DNA of 64,000 bases from JBBROS01 sp965213845 (GCA_965213845.1 CBDCAI010000003.1:426188-490187); one strand, 5' to 3'. Counted from the stretch's first letter, positions 46,753 through 55,440 are shown. A program made the numbers and translations. Notes: generated from the letters alone by a model not told the origin.

Positions 46753-48313
46753 ACCGGCGCAGCCCCCGCGGCCCGGCCCCGGCCCCGCGCGCCGCCTCGG
46801 CTATGCCGGCGTCAGCTGGGGCTTCATGGCCGCCGCCGTGGGCTGCCTGCTGGTGGCCGACATCGGCATCACCGCCCTGCACCCGGGCGCCGAGCTGCTG
46901 CGCCTGCTGGGCGGCGTGCTGCATCCGGACCTGGCCGTGGTCAGCCTGGTCAGCGTCGTCCTGACCGTCGCCTTCGCCGTCCTGGGGGTGTCGGGCGGGG
47001 CCGCGGCCGGCTTCCTGCTGTCGTTCGGCTTCGCCCGGTCGCGCACCATCCGCGTCGGCTGCGCCGCCGTGCGGTCGGTGCACGAGCTGTTCTGGGCGCT
47101 GCTGTTCATGCAGGTCGCGGGGCCGTCGGCCACCACCGGTCTCCTCGCCATCGCCATCCCGTATGCCGGCATCTTCGCCAAGGTGTTCTCCGAGATGATC
47201 GAGGAGGCAGACCTGCAGGCCGAGCAGGTGCTGCCGCCCGGCACCGGCGCCCTCTCCCGCTTCGCCTACGCCCGCCTGCCCGACCTCGCGGCGCCGATGG
47301 GCAACTACCTGCTGTATCGCCTGGAATGCGGCATGCGGAGCACCCTCGTTCTCGGCTTCGTCGGCCTGCCCACCATGGGGTTCGAGCTGGAGGGCTACTT
47401 TCGCCAGGGCCGCTATGCCGAGGCGGCGGCCTTCGTCGCGGTGTTCTATCTGCTGATCGCCACCCGCCGGCTCTGGGCCCGTCCGGCCACGCTGCCCTTC
47501 CTGCTGGCCGGCAGCGTCGTGGCCCTGGCCCTGCTCACCCACCCCGTCGCGGGCGACGGCATCTGGAGCGCGCTGGGCCGCTTTCTGGGCCACGACATCG
47601 TGCCGCGCCCGTTGCGCGATGCGGGTGCGGGGTGGGCCGGCATGCCCGCCTGGGTGTGGCCGATCCTGCGGGACCAGGTGGCGCCGGGGGCGGTCAACAC
47701 CCTCGTCGTATCCCAGCTGGCGCTGTGCGGCAGCGCCGTGCTGGCCCTGGCGCTGTTCCCGCTGACCTGCCGCAGCTTCACCGGACGGCTCGGGCGCCCG
47801 CTGGGCCGCGCCCTTCTGGTGGTGATCCGCTCGACGCCCGAATACATGGCCGCCTACGTGCTGCTGCAGCTGCTGGGGCCCTCGATGCTGCCGGCCGTGC
47901 TGGCGCTCGCGCTGCACAACGGCGGCATCATCGGCTACCTGATGGGCCGCCACGCCGACACCCTGTCCTACCGGCCCGACGCGCCGCGCGGGACCGACCT
48001 GTACTTCTGGGAGACGCTGCCCCGCCTCTATGGCCAGTTCCTGGCCTACGCGCTCTATCGGTGGGAGATCATCGTCCGCGAAAGCGCCATCTTCGGCATC
48101 CTGGGCGTCCGCACGCTGGGCTTCCACGTGGATGCAGCCATCTCCGAGCTTCGCCTCGACGTCGCCGTCGTGCTGATCGTGGCGACGGCGGCGCTCTCGC
48201 TCGGGATCGATGCGCTGTCCCGCGGCGTCCGGCACCGGCTGCGGCTCGACGGCAAGCCGGTGCGCCTGTCGGCGGACGCGCCCGTGCCGGCAGGCGATCC
48301 CGTGCCGGCCTAG
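46745..48313 (+). CDS. Fused double ABC permease (PhnE-PhnE type)
   Basis: 522 aa, about twice a normal PhnE subunit. Two permease halves are visible: residues about 20-260 (SVHELFWALLFMQVAGPSAT; ADLQAEQVLPPGTGALSRFA) and about 295-505 (VVIRSTPEYMAAYVLLQLLG; RGTDLYFWETLPRLYGQFLA). Each ends with a stretch of the type STLVLGFVGLPTMGFEL / SAIFGILGVRTLGFHV. A single chain would replace the usual permease dimer. ATG at 46745 lies inside the ATPase gene's end. Confidence 0.88.
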   Translation: MAEPAQPPRPGPGPARRLGYAGVSWGFMAAAVGCLLVADIGITALHPGAELLRLLGGVLHPDLAVVSLVSVVLTVAFAVLGVSGGAAAGFLLSFGFARSRTIRVGCAAVRSVHELFWALLFMQVAGPSATTGLLAIAIPYAGIFAKVFSEMIEEADLQAEQVLPPGTGALSRFAYARLPDLAAPMGNYLLYRLECGMRSTLVLGFVGLPTMGFELEGYFRQGRYAEAAAFVAVFYLLIATRRLWARPATLPFLLAGSVVALALLTHPVAGDGIWSALGRFLGHDIVPRPLRDAGAGWAGMPAWVWPILRDQVAPGAVNTLVVSQLALCGSAVLALALFPLTCRSFTGRLGRPLGRALLVVIRSTPEYMAAYVLLQLLGPSMLPAVLALALHNGGIIGYLMGRHADTLSYRPDAPRGTDLYFWETLPRLYGQFLAYALYRWEIIVRESAIFGILGVRTLGFHVDAAISELRLDVAVVLIVATAALSLGIDALSRGVRHRLRLDGKPVRLSADAPVPAGDPVPA

Positions 48314-48382
48314 CTGCACATCCCGGGCTGATTGACACCCCCCATGCCGCGTGGGAAGCCCGATGTTTCCGGTGGGGTCACG

Positions 48383-49369
48383 ATGGCGGAACAGTCGAGA
48401 AACAAGCCCGACGCACCGGCCAGGCCAGTGCCGGACCCGGTGCCGGACCCGGTGCCGGGCGTGCCGCCCGCGACCGGGGCCGGCCAACCCAGCGGTCCCG
48501 TCGAGATCAAGAACTTCTTCGAGTCCGGCGAATACCCCTACAAGGACCGCATCCCGAACAGCGCCTACGACGAGCATCTGCTTGAACTGCAGCGGGAGCT
48601 GCTGAAGGCGCAGCGCTGGGTGCAGGACACCGGGCAGCGCGTCGTCGTTCTCTTCGAGGGCCGGGACGCCGCGGGCAAGGGCGGCACCATCAAGCGGTTC
48701 ATGGAGCACATGAACCCCCGCTCGGCGAGCGTCGTGGCCCTGCAGAAGCCGAGCGAGCGCGAGCAGAGCCAGTGGTACTTCCAGCGCTACGTCGCCCACC
48801 TGCCCGCGGCTGGCGAGATCGTGCTGTTCGACCGGTCCTGGTACAACCGTGCCGGGGTCGAGCGGGTGATGGGCTTCTGCAAGCCCAACGAATACCTGGA
48901 GTTCATGCGGCAATGCCCGGAGTTCGAGCGTATGCTCGTCCGCTCCGGCATCCTGCTGTTCAAATACTGGTTCTCGGTCACCCGGGACGAGCAGCGCGAA
49001 AGGTTCGCCGCCCGCGAGACGGACGCGCTGAAGCAGTGGAAGCTGTCGCCGATCGACCGCGCCTCGCTGAACAAGTGGGACGAGTACACGGAGGCGAAGG
49101 AGGCGATGTTCTTCTACACCGACACGGCCGACGCCCCCTGGACGATCGTGAAGGCCGACGACAAGAAGCGCGCCCGGCTGAACTGCCTGCAGCACTTCCT
49201 GTCGTCGTCGGACTACGCCGACAAGGACCACTCGATCGTGACCGGGGCCGACGCCATGATCGTCGGCGCCGGCGCGCAGGTCATCGGCACCGACTCCCAC
49301 ATCATCGGGAAGTCGGTGCACCCCGCCCTCAAGCACCGCGCGGTCGAGCCGCCGGCGAAGCCGTCGTGA
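48383..49369 (+). CDS. ppk2: Polyphosphate kinase 2
   Basis: 328 aa PPK2-family kinase transferring phosphate between polyphosphate and nucleotides (usually making GTP or ATP from polyP). Walker A FEGRDAAGKGGTIKRF, Walker B and lid VLFDRSWYNRAGVERVMGF, and FKYWFSVTRDEQRERF. After the start there is a Pro/Val-rich linker made of a 12-base tandem repeat (PVPD units, 48428-48463). ATG at 48383 follows GGTGGGG; upstream in-frame ATGs at 48332 and 48344 are alternatives. It lies between the selenate-type transporter and selD, convergent with selD. A role in supplying phosphate for that pathway would be speculation. Confidence 0.92.
   Translation: MAEQSRNKPDAPARPVPDPVPDPVPGVPPATGAGQPSGPVEIKNFFESGEYPYKDRIPNSAYDEHLLELQRELLKAQRWVQDTGQRVVVLFEGRDAAGKGGTIKRFMEHMNPRSASVVALQKPSEREQSQWYFQRYVAHLPAAGEIVLFDRSWYNRAGVERVMGFCKPNEYLEFMRQCPEFERMLVRSGILLFKYWFSVTRDEQRERFAARETDALKQWKLSPIDRASLNKWDEYTEAKEAMFFYTDTADAPWTIVKADDKKRARLNCLQHFLSSSDYADKDHSIVTGADAMIVGAGAQVIGTDSHIIGKSVHPALKHRAVEPPAKPS
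48428..48463 (+). repeat. 12-base tandem repeat in the N-terminal linker of PPK2
   Basis: GTGCCGGACCCG at 48428-48439 and 48440-48451 are identical, followed by a partial third copy to 48463. They encode VPDP units in frame. Confidence 0.85.
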
Positions 49370-49384
49370 CGTGGAGCCGCGGCG

Positions 49385-50437
49385 CTAGACCACCTCGAGA
49401 CCCGGCGGCCCCGCCTCCATCACGCCGATGACCGCCGCCTGCGCGAACCCGGCCGCCTGCACGTGGCGCAGCAGCGCCTCGGCTCCGTCGGGCGCCACCG
49501 CGATCAGCAGGCCGCCGCTGGTCTGCGGGTCGCACAGCAGCCCGCGCTGCCAGTCCGGCATCCCGGACGGCAGGACGACGTCGCCAGTATAGCTGCTCCA
49601 GTTGCGCCCGGAGGCACCGGTGCCGAAGCCGGCCTCGGCCAGCGCGGCGGCGCCCGACAGCACCGGGATGTTCGCCAGCCGCAGCTTCGCCCGCAGCCCG
49701 GCCCCGTGCGCCATCTCCAGCGCATGCCCCATCAGCCCGAACCCGGTCACGTCCGTGCAGGAATGAACCGCCGGCATCCCCGGCAGGTCTGCGCCCACCT
49801 TGTTGATCCGCGTGGTCGCGGCGATCATCGTCCGATAGTCCTCGGGGTTCAGCTCGCCAAGCTTGAGCGCGGCGCTGAAGATGCCGACGCCGAGCCCCTT
49901 GGTCAGGATCAGCACGTCGCCGGGCAGCGCGCCGGTGTTGCGCAGCACCCGCCCGGGATGCACGGTGCCCAGGGCGACCAGGCCGTAGATCGGCTCCAGC
50001 GAGTCGATCGAGTGCCCGCCCGCGATCGGGATCCCGGCATCGGCGCACACGCTGGCGCCCCCTGCGAGGATCTGGCGCACATCCTCGACGGGCACCTTGC
50101 CGATGGGGATGCCGAGGATCGCGAGCGCCAGAAGCGGCTTTCCGCCCATCGCATAAACGTCCGACAGCGCGTTGGTGGCGGCGATGCGCCCGAACTCGAA
50201 GGGGTCGTCGACCATCGGCATGAAGAAGTCGGTGGTGGCCACCAGCGCCGTCGTGTCGTTCAGGCGATAGACCGCAGCGTCGTCCGCGGTCTCGGAGCCC
50301 ACGAGAAGGTCGGGGAACAGCCCGCGCGCGGGCATGCCCGCCAGGATGTCCTGCAGCACCGAAGGCGCCAGCTTGCATCCGCAGCCGCCGCCATGGGCCA
50401 GCGACGTGAGGGTCGGCTTGGCCGTGTCCATGTCCAT
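49385..50437 (-). CDS. selD: Selenide, water dikinase (selenophosphate synthase)
   Basis: 350 aa. SelD makes selenophosphate, the selenium donor for selenocysteine and 2-selenouridine. Active-site loop HGGGCGCKL with C19 (Cys rather than selenocysteine) and K22; ATP-binding segments DDAAVYRLNDTTALVATTDF, GGHSIDSLEPIYGLVALG, and CDPQTSGGLLIAVAPDGAEA. ATG at 50437 gives the normal N-terminus and follows AGGAG-type sequence; 19 extra residues to 50494 look non-coding. Convergent with ppk2, 15 bases apart. selA, selB, selC and mnmH/selU are not in the window. Confidence 0.95.
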   Translation of the reverse strand: MDMDTAKPTLTSLAHGGGCGCKLAPSVLQDILAGMPARGLFPDLLVGSETADDAAVYRLNDTTALVATTDFFMPMVDDPFEFGRIAATNALSDVYAMGGKPLLALAILGIPIGKVPVEDVRQILAGGASVCADAGIPIAGGHSIDSLEPIYGLVALGTVHPGRVLRNTGALPGDVLILTKGLGVGIFSAALKLGELNPEDYRTMIAATTRINKVGADLPGMPAVHSCTDVTGFGLMGHALEMAHGAGLRAKLRLANIPVLSGAAALAEAGFGTGASGRNWSSYTGDVVLPSGMPDWQRGLLCDPQTSGGLLIAVAPDGAEALLRHVQAAGFAQAAVIGVMEAGPPGLEVV

Positions 50438-50511
50438 GGCAGGCTCCTGTGATGGGGTGCGGCTGTTCTGCACCGGTGGATCATTCCATCGCATGCAAAG
50501 GGCCTGCCCCG

Positions 50512-51264
50512 CTAGGCCCGGCCCGCGCGACGGCCGGGCAGCGCTGGCCGCACCGGAGCCATTTCTGACATGTTACACGCGTCCCCGGCTCGATCCGCCG
50601 AGAGCTCCCGGTCGCGGATGGCCGGATGCCGCAGCAGGGCTTCCAGCGTCATCGTGCGCACCACGGCCAGGTGCCCGGCCATGATGGCGCAGGCCACGTC
50701 CGGCGAGTCGGACACCAACGCGCCGATCAGCGGCTCACGCCAGGGCGGCAGCGGGCGGTCGTTGCGCTGCTGCAGGCCCAGGTGGTGGATGCGCTCCGAC
50801 AGGTCGAGCAGCTCGGCCACCAGGCGCGACAGGCGCGGGCTGCCGGCCGCGTCGGTGACCGCCATGTGGAATGCCGTGTTGGCCGCGATGAAGCGCGTGC
50901 GGTCGCCCTCCACCTTGATGCAGCTGCGGTTCAGCGCCGTCAGTGCTTCCGCATCGACCCGGCCGCACGCCTCCGCCGTCGCATGCGCCTGCAACACCTC
51001 CCGCAGCGTGTAGATCTCGAGCGCGTCCGCGATCGTCACAGGCGCCACGACATGGGCCGAGCGGGGACGCGCGACCAGCAGGCCCTCGGCCGTCAGCCGC
51101 GCCAGGGCGGCACGCACGGGCGCCAGCGTCAGCCCGTGCGCCTCCGCCAGGCCGGCCTCGCTGACCGAGGCCCCCGGCGCGAGGGCGCACGTGACGATTC
51201 GCCGGCGGATCGCCTGGTAGGCCAGCTGGGTCAGCTGGGTCAGAGGCGGGGTGGGACGGCGCAC
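50512..51264 (-). CDS. GntR-family regulator with FCD domain
   Basis: 250 aa. N-terminal winged helix at about residues 5-70 (QLAYQAIRRRIVTCALAPGA; EAHGLTLAPVRAALARLTAE; GLLVARPRS). C-terminal FCD helical domain (IYTLREVLQAHATAEACGRV; FIAANTAFHMAVTDAAGSPR; MAGHLAVVRTMTLEALL) that binds small organic acids in other members. GTG at 51264 has AAGGA six bases upstream and is preferred to the TTG at 51279. Divergent from the dehydrogenase gene, so it probably controls the dehydrogenase and transporter operon. Confidence 0.88.
   Translation of the reverse strand: MRRPTPPLTQLTQLAYQAIRRRIVTCALAPGASVSEAGLAEAHGLTLAPVRAALARLTAEGLLVARPRSAHVVAPVTIADALEIYTLREVLQAHATAEACGRVDAEALTALNRSCIKVEGDRTRFIAANTAFHMAVTDAAGSPRLSRLVAELLDLSERIHHLGLQQRNDRPLPPWREPLIGALVSDSPDVACAIMAGHLAVVRTMTLEALLRHPAIRDRELSADRAGDACNMSEMAPVRPALPGRRAGRA
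50565..50576. repeat. Second copy of TCTGACATGTTA in the 3' end of the gntR-type gene
   Basis: Exact 12-base match to 51292-51303, same orientation, about 730 bases away at the opposite end of the regulator gene. It could be a second operator site for looping, or chance. Confidence 0.35.
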
Positions 51265-51291
51265 GCATGATCCTTGCAAGCTCTGCGAGGG

Positions 51292-51314
51292 TCTGACATG
51301 TTAGATACGCATGT
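51292..51314. promoter_or_regulatory. Candidate GntR operator at the dehydrogenase start
   Basis: TCTGACATGTTA at 51292-51303 spans the dehydrogenase start codon. An inverted repeat ACATG (51296-51300) and CATGT (51310-51314) surrounds nine bases. The same 12 bases occur again inside the 3' end of the regulator gene at 50565-50576. That it is an operator is inference. Confidence 0.35.
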
Positions 51315-52089
51315 TCAAGCCGCTTCCTTGTCCCGTGAGCCTCGCTTGCGGGTCGTGATCGTGACGGGTGCCGCGTCCGGCATCGGCGCGGCATGCTGCC
51401 GGCGCCTGGCCGGGCCCGGGCACGCGATCCTGGTGCACACGCGGCGCAACGCCGAGGGCGCGGAGCGTACGGCGGAAGCGGTGCGCGCCGCGGGCGGCCT
51501 GGCCGCGACCATCCTGGGCGACGTCGCGGACCCCGAGGTCCCTGACCGGCTGGTGGCGACCGCGATCGAACGCTTCGGCCGGCTCGACGTCGTGGTGGCC
51601 AATGCGGGCTTCGCCGACCGCACCAGCCTGGCCGACGCGACCGAGGCCACCTTCGCCCGCTCGCTCGACACGGTGCTGTGGGCCTTCATGCGGCTGGCGC
51701 GCGCCGCCTTGCCGCATCTGGCTGCCGGCGAGGCGCCCCGCCTGCTCGCCGTCTCCTCGTTCGTGGCGCACGTCTTCCGGCCGGGCATCGGCAGCTTCCC
51801 GGTGACCGCGGTCGCGAAGGCCGGGCTCGAGGGCCTGGTGCGGGCGCTGGCACTGGAAGCAGCCCCCACCGGGGTGACGGTCAACGCGGTCGCCCCCGGC
51901 TTCACCCGCAAGGACGCGGCCGGCCATTCCGCGCTCGACCCGGCGCAATGGCAGTCCGCCCTCTCGCAAATCCCGCTCGGCCGCCTCGGCACGCCGGACG
52001 ACGTGGCCGACGCCGTCGCCTGGCTCGCCTCGCGCGGTGCCGCCTACGTCACGGGCCAGGTCATCCACGTGAACGGCGGGCTGGTCTGA
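51298..52089 (+). CDS. Short-chain dehydrogenase/reductase lacking the catalytic Tyr
   Basis: 263 aa. NAD(P)-binding TGAASGIG at residues 23-30, ANAG motif, Ser in LLAVSSFVAH, and the conserved end APTGVTVNAVAPGF and YVTGQVIHVNGGLV. The YxxxK motif is altered: the Lys is K174 but the Tyr position is T170 (VTAVAKAGLEG). GAGGG precedes ATG 51298. It is divergent from the GntR regulator and heads an operon with the dipeptide-type transporter. Either an unusual catalytic arrangement or a non-catalytic member. Confidence 0.88.
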   Translation: MLDTHVQAASLSREPRLRVVIVTGAASGIGAACCRRLAGPGHAILVHTRRNAEGAERTAEAVRAAGGLAATILGDVADPEVPDRLVATAIERFGRLDVVVANAGFADRTSLADATEATFARSLDTVLWAFMRLARAALPHLAAGEAPRLLAVSSFVAHVFRPGIGSFPVTAVAKAGLEGLVRALALEAAPTGVTVNAVAPGFTRKDAAGHSALDPAQWQSALSQIPLGRLGTPDDVADAVAWLASRGAAYVTGQVIHVNGGLV

Positions 52090-52144
52090 TGGCCCGGCCC
52101 GCCCGCCCGACACCCCCGCCTGCCCGAAACGAAGGAGCATGCGC

Positions 52145-53617
52145 ATGAGGACGATCCTGCTCGCCCTGGCCCTGCTGGCCGGTTCCCCGTTCGGCACGGC
52201 GGCCCGCGCGCAGACCCTCACGGTGGCGCTCGGCGCGGAACCGGTCGGCCTCGACCCGCAGCTCTACCAGGACGGGGCGGAGCGCAACGTCAGCCGGAAC
52301 ATCTTCGAGGCCCTGCTGGAACGCAAGCCGGACGGCACCCTGGTGCCCTGCCTGGCCACGGCTTTGCCGGAGCAGGTGGACCCGCAGACCTGGCGCTTCC
52401 ACTTGCGCCCGGGCGTCAGGTTCCACGATGGGCAGGCCTTCGATGCGCGCAGTGCCGCAGCCTCGGTCAAGCGCATCATCGCGCCGGCCTTTGCCTCGCG
52501 CCAGCGGCCGTTCCTGACCACCATCGCCGATGCCCGCGTGGTCGACGACCTGACCGTCGACGTCGTCACGAACAAGCCGGACCCGTCGCTGCCCACCCGC
52601 ATGTACTGGCTGACGATGGTGCCGGCCGCGGGCGCCGCACTCGACGGCATCAACGCTAAGCCGGTCGGAACCGGGCCCTACCGCTTCGTGTCGTGGCAGC
52701 GGGGCCAGTCCATCGCGCTGGAACGCAACCCGGGCTACTGGCGGGAGACGGGCAACGTCGCGCAGGTGCGGTTCCGCTTCGTGCCGGAGGCCGGGACGCG
52801 GCTGGCGGGCATCCGCGCCGGGGACTTCGACCTGATGCTCAACCTGCAGCCGGAGGACGTGCCGTCGGTGCCGAAGTCGGTGTCGCGGCCCTCGATCGAG
52901 ATCAGCCAGGTGAGCCTGAACGTCGAGATGGGGCTCACGAAGGACCTGCGAATCCGGCAGGCGCTGAACTACGCCGTCGACAAGCAGGCGGTGGTGGACC
53001 AGGTGTTCGGCGGCTTCGCAACGCCGCTGGCCGGGCAGATGCTGGCGCCCGACTGGTTCGGGTTCAACCCGGCGCTGTCGGCCTGGCCCTATGACCCGGC
53101 CCGCGCCAAGGCCCTGGTGAAGGAGGCCGGCGCCCAAGGCAAGACGATCGACCTCATCGCGTCGAACGGCCGCTGGCTGAAGGACCGGGAGTTGGCGGAG
53201 GTCGTGGCGTCGTTCTGGGAGGAGGCGGGGCTGCGGGTGAACTTGCGGGTCGCGCCGTGGCCCGACTACCTGGACAACATGCAGAACAACCGCGTCGGCC
53301 GCCCCGCGACCATCATCGGCAACCCGGCGAACCCGCTGATGGACGCCGACCGCTCCCTGACCGCCTTCTACAGCGAGGAGTCGGGCCAGTCGGGCCTGGC
53401 CGAACCCGCCATGACGAAGGCGATCCAGCAGGCGCGCTACGAGACCGACGAGACCCGGCGGCTGGCCGACTATGCCGCCATCACGCGGGAACAGAACGAC
53501 CGGGCGCTGCAGGTCTGGCTGGTGCGGAACTACGACGTGTACGGCCTCTCGAAACGGCTGAGCTGGACGCCACGCACCGACGGTCAGCTGCTGATCCGCG
53601 AGATGCGGGTTGAATAG
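52145..53617 (+). CDS. Dipeptide/oligopeptide-type ABC solute-binding protein
   Basis: 490 aa SBP family 5 protein. Signal peptide MRTILLALALLAGSPFGTAA ending near ARAQ. Motifs VALGAEPVGLDPQLYQD, WRFHLRPGVRFHDGQAFDAR, and GTGPYRFVSWQRGQSIALER. ATG at 52145 has AAGGAG eight bases upstream; an ATG at 52139 is too close to that site. First gene of the transporter proper; ligand could be peptide, opine or another small molecule. Confidence 0.92.
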   Translation: MRTILLALALLAGSPFGTAARAQTLTVALGAEPVGLDPQLYQDGAERNVSRNIFEALLERKPDGTLVPCLATALPEQVDPQTWRFHLRPGVRFHDGQAFDARSAAASVKRIIAPAFASRQRPFLTTIADARVVDDLTVDVVTNKPDPSLPTRMYWLTMVPAAGAALDGINAKPVGTGPYRFVSWQRGQSIALERNPGYWRETGNVAQVRFRFVPEAGTRLAGIRAGDFDLMLNLQPEDVPSVPKSVSRPSIEISQVSLNVEMGLTKDLRIRQALNYAVDKQAVVDQVFGGFATPLAGQMLAPDWFGFNPALSAWPYDPARAKALVKEAGAQGKTIDLIASNGRWLKDRELAEVVASFWEEAGLRVNLRVAPWPDYLDNMQNNRVGRPATIIGNPANPLMDADRSLTAFYSEESGQSGLAEPAMTKAIQQARYETDETRRLADYAAITREQNDRALQVWLVRNYDVYGLSKRLSWTPRTDGQLLIREMRVE

Positions 53618-53632
53618 CGGCCCGCCCGGGCG

Positions 53633-54547
53633 ATGAACGGGTGGGGCGAGCGGCTGTGGTTCGCGGCGGTGACCGTGCTCGGCGTGACAGTCATCGTGTT
53701 CGTGCTGTCCCGCCTGATCGGCGACCCCGTGGCGATGATGCTGGCGCCCGACGCGACGGCGGCCGACCGCAGCGCGCTGCGGGCCGCACTCGGGCTCGAC
53801 CGCAGCCTGGGCGCGCAGTTCCTGATCTTCGCGGGCGATCTGGCCCGGCTCGATTTCGGCCGCTCGCTCTGGCAAGGGCGGCCGGCCGCCGAGATCGTGC
53901 TGGAGCGGCTGCCCTGGACGCTGGGCCTGGTCGGCGCCGGGGTGACGTTCGGGACGGCGCTCGGGATGTCGCTGGGCGTGCTCGCGGCGCTGCGCCCGGG
54001 GTCGTGGTCGGACCGTGCGGCGACGGGGGCCGCCCTGGCCGGGCTGTCGGCGCCGCAGTTCTGGCTGGGCCTCGTGCTGGTCTACGTGTTCGCCGTCGCG
54101 CTGCACTGGCTGCCGTCCTCGGGCGCCGAAACCCCCGGCTCGATCGTCCTGCCGGCGCTGACTTTGGGGCTGCCCGCCGCAGGCCGCATCGCGATGGTGG
54201 TCCGCACCGGCATGATCGAGCAGCTGGGCTCCGCCTATGTGCTGACCGCCCGGGCCAAGGGCACGGCCGCCTGGCGGATCGTGCTGGTCCATGCGCTGCG
54301 CAATGCGGCGGGCCCGGTGGTGTTCCTGTCCGGGTGGGAAGCCATCCGGGCGCTCGCCGGATACACCGCCGTGGTCGAGACGGTGTTCGCCTGGCCCGGC
54401 CTCGGCAGCCTCGCCATCGCCGCGATCCAGAACCAGGACTTCGTCGTGCTGCAGGCCGTGGTGTTCACGACCGCGATCCTGGTCGTGCTGCTGAACCTCG
54501 TCACGGATGCGGTGCAGCGGGCGATCGACCCGCGGCTCGCGGCATGA
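53633..54547 (+). CDS. Dipeptide-type ABC transporter permease (DppB-like)
   Basis: 304 aa, about six spans. DppB markers: VFVLSRLIGDPVAMMLAPDA, LGLDRSLGAQFLIFAGDLAR, LDFGRSLWQGRP, and the EAA loop LTARAKGTAAWRIVLVHALR. It follows the binding protein by 15 bases and overlaps the next permease by four. Confidence 0.92.
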   Translation: MNGWGERLWFAAVTVLGVTVIVFVLSRLIGDPVAMMLAPDATAADRSALRAALGLDRSLGAQFLIFAGDLARLDFGRSLWQGRPAAEIVLERLPWTLGLVGAGVTFGTALGMSLGVLAALRPGSWSDRAATGAALAGLSAPQFWLGLVLVYVFAVALHWLPSSGAETPGSIVLPALTLGLPAAGRIAMVVRTGMIEQLGSAYVLTARAKGTAAWRIVLVHALRNAAGPVVFLSGWEAIRALAGYTAVVETVFAWPGLGSLAIAAIQNQDFVVLQAVVFTTAILVVLLNLVTDAVQRAIDPRLAA

Positions 54548-55440
54548 AGGGGCCGTTGGGCGCCCTGCTGCTCATCCTGGTGCTGCTGGTGGTGCTCGGG
54601 GTCGGCCTGCCGCTGCTGGCACCGGAGAACCCGGCCGCCACCCACCTCGCGCTGCGGCTGCGGCCGCCGTTCTGGATGGACCGCGCCGCCCCCGGGCACT
54701 GGCTGGGCACGGACCACCTGGGCCGGGACGTGCTGTCGCGCGTGCTGACCGGCGCCCGGATCTCCATCGCGACCGGGCTGTCCGTCGTCGTGCTGGCCGG
54801 CACGTTCGGGTCCCTGGTGGGCCTGGTCGCCGGCTATGCGGGCGGCCGGCTCGACACGGTCGTGATGCGGCTCGTGGACGTCAACGTCGCCTTCCCCGGC
54901 CTGCTGCTCGCCCTGCTGATCCTGGCGGTGATCGGGCCCGGGCTGCTGCCCGTCGTGCTGGTGCTGTCGCTGAACGGGTGGATGGTGTTCGCCCGGGGCG
55001 TGCGCGGCATGGTGATGACGCAGTGCCGCCTGCCCTATGTGGAGGCGGCCATCGTCACGGGCCTGCGCGGGCGGCGCGTGCTGGCCGAGCACATCCTGCC
55101 GAACCTCAGCGCGCCGCTGCTGACCCTGGCGGTGCTGGAGTTCGCGCGCGTCGTATTGGCGGAGGCGGCGCTGTCGTTCCTGGGCCTCGGGATCCAGCCG
55201 CCGCTGGTCAGCTGGGGTCTCGATGTCGCGGTGGGCCGGAACTACCTGAGCACGGCCTGGTGGGCGGTGATGGCGCCGGGCCTCGCGATCGCCGCGACGG
55301 TCATGGGGCTCAACCTGCTGGCCGGGCGGCTGCTGGTCGCGCTGGACCCGCAGGAGGCCGAGAAGCGGTTCGCGGCCCGGCTTCGCGGGCGGACTCGGGG
55401 GCGGACTCGGGGGCGCCTGCGCTGGAAGCTGGCCCGGTGA
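54544..55440 (+). CDS. Dipeptide-type ABC transporter permease (DppC-like)
   Basis: 298 aa. DppC markers: HWLGTDHLGRDVLSRVLTGA, RLVDVNVAFPGLLLALLILA, the EAA loop YVEAAIVTGLRGRRVLAEHI and LPNLSAPLL, and ALSFLGLGIQPPLVSWGLD. The last residues form an Arg/Gly/Thr tail (RGRTRGRTRGR) made by a 12-base tandem repeat at 55384-55419. ATGA overlap at the front; the GTGA overlap at the end couples it to the first ATPase. Confidence 0.92.
   Translation: MKGPLGALLLILVLLVVLGVGLPLLAPENPAATHLALRLRPPFWMDRAAPGHWLGTDHLGRDVLSRVLTGARISIATGLSVVVLAGTFGSLVGLVAGYAGGRLDTVVMRLVDVNVAFPGLLLALLILAVIGPGLLPVVLVLSLNGWMVFARGVRGMVMTQCRLPYVEAAIVTGLRGRRVLAEHILPNLSAPLLTLAVLEFARVVLAEAALSFLGLGIQPPLVSWGLDVAVGRNYLSTAWWAVMAPGLAIAATVMGLNLLAGRLLVALDPQEAEKRFAARLRGRTRGRTRGRLRWKLAR
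55384..55419 (+). repeat. 12-base tandem repeat at the 3' end of the dppC-like gene
   Basis: Two and a half to three in-frame units of CG(C/G)GGGCGGACT at 55384-55395, 55396-55407 and 55408-55419 (last one diverged), encoding RGRT units. Confidence 0.75.

Noticed and set aside
46733..49336. An 867-codon minus-strand open frame opposite the permease and ppk2
   Set aside because: Shadow of two well-supported plus-strand genes.
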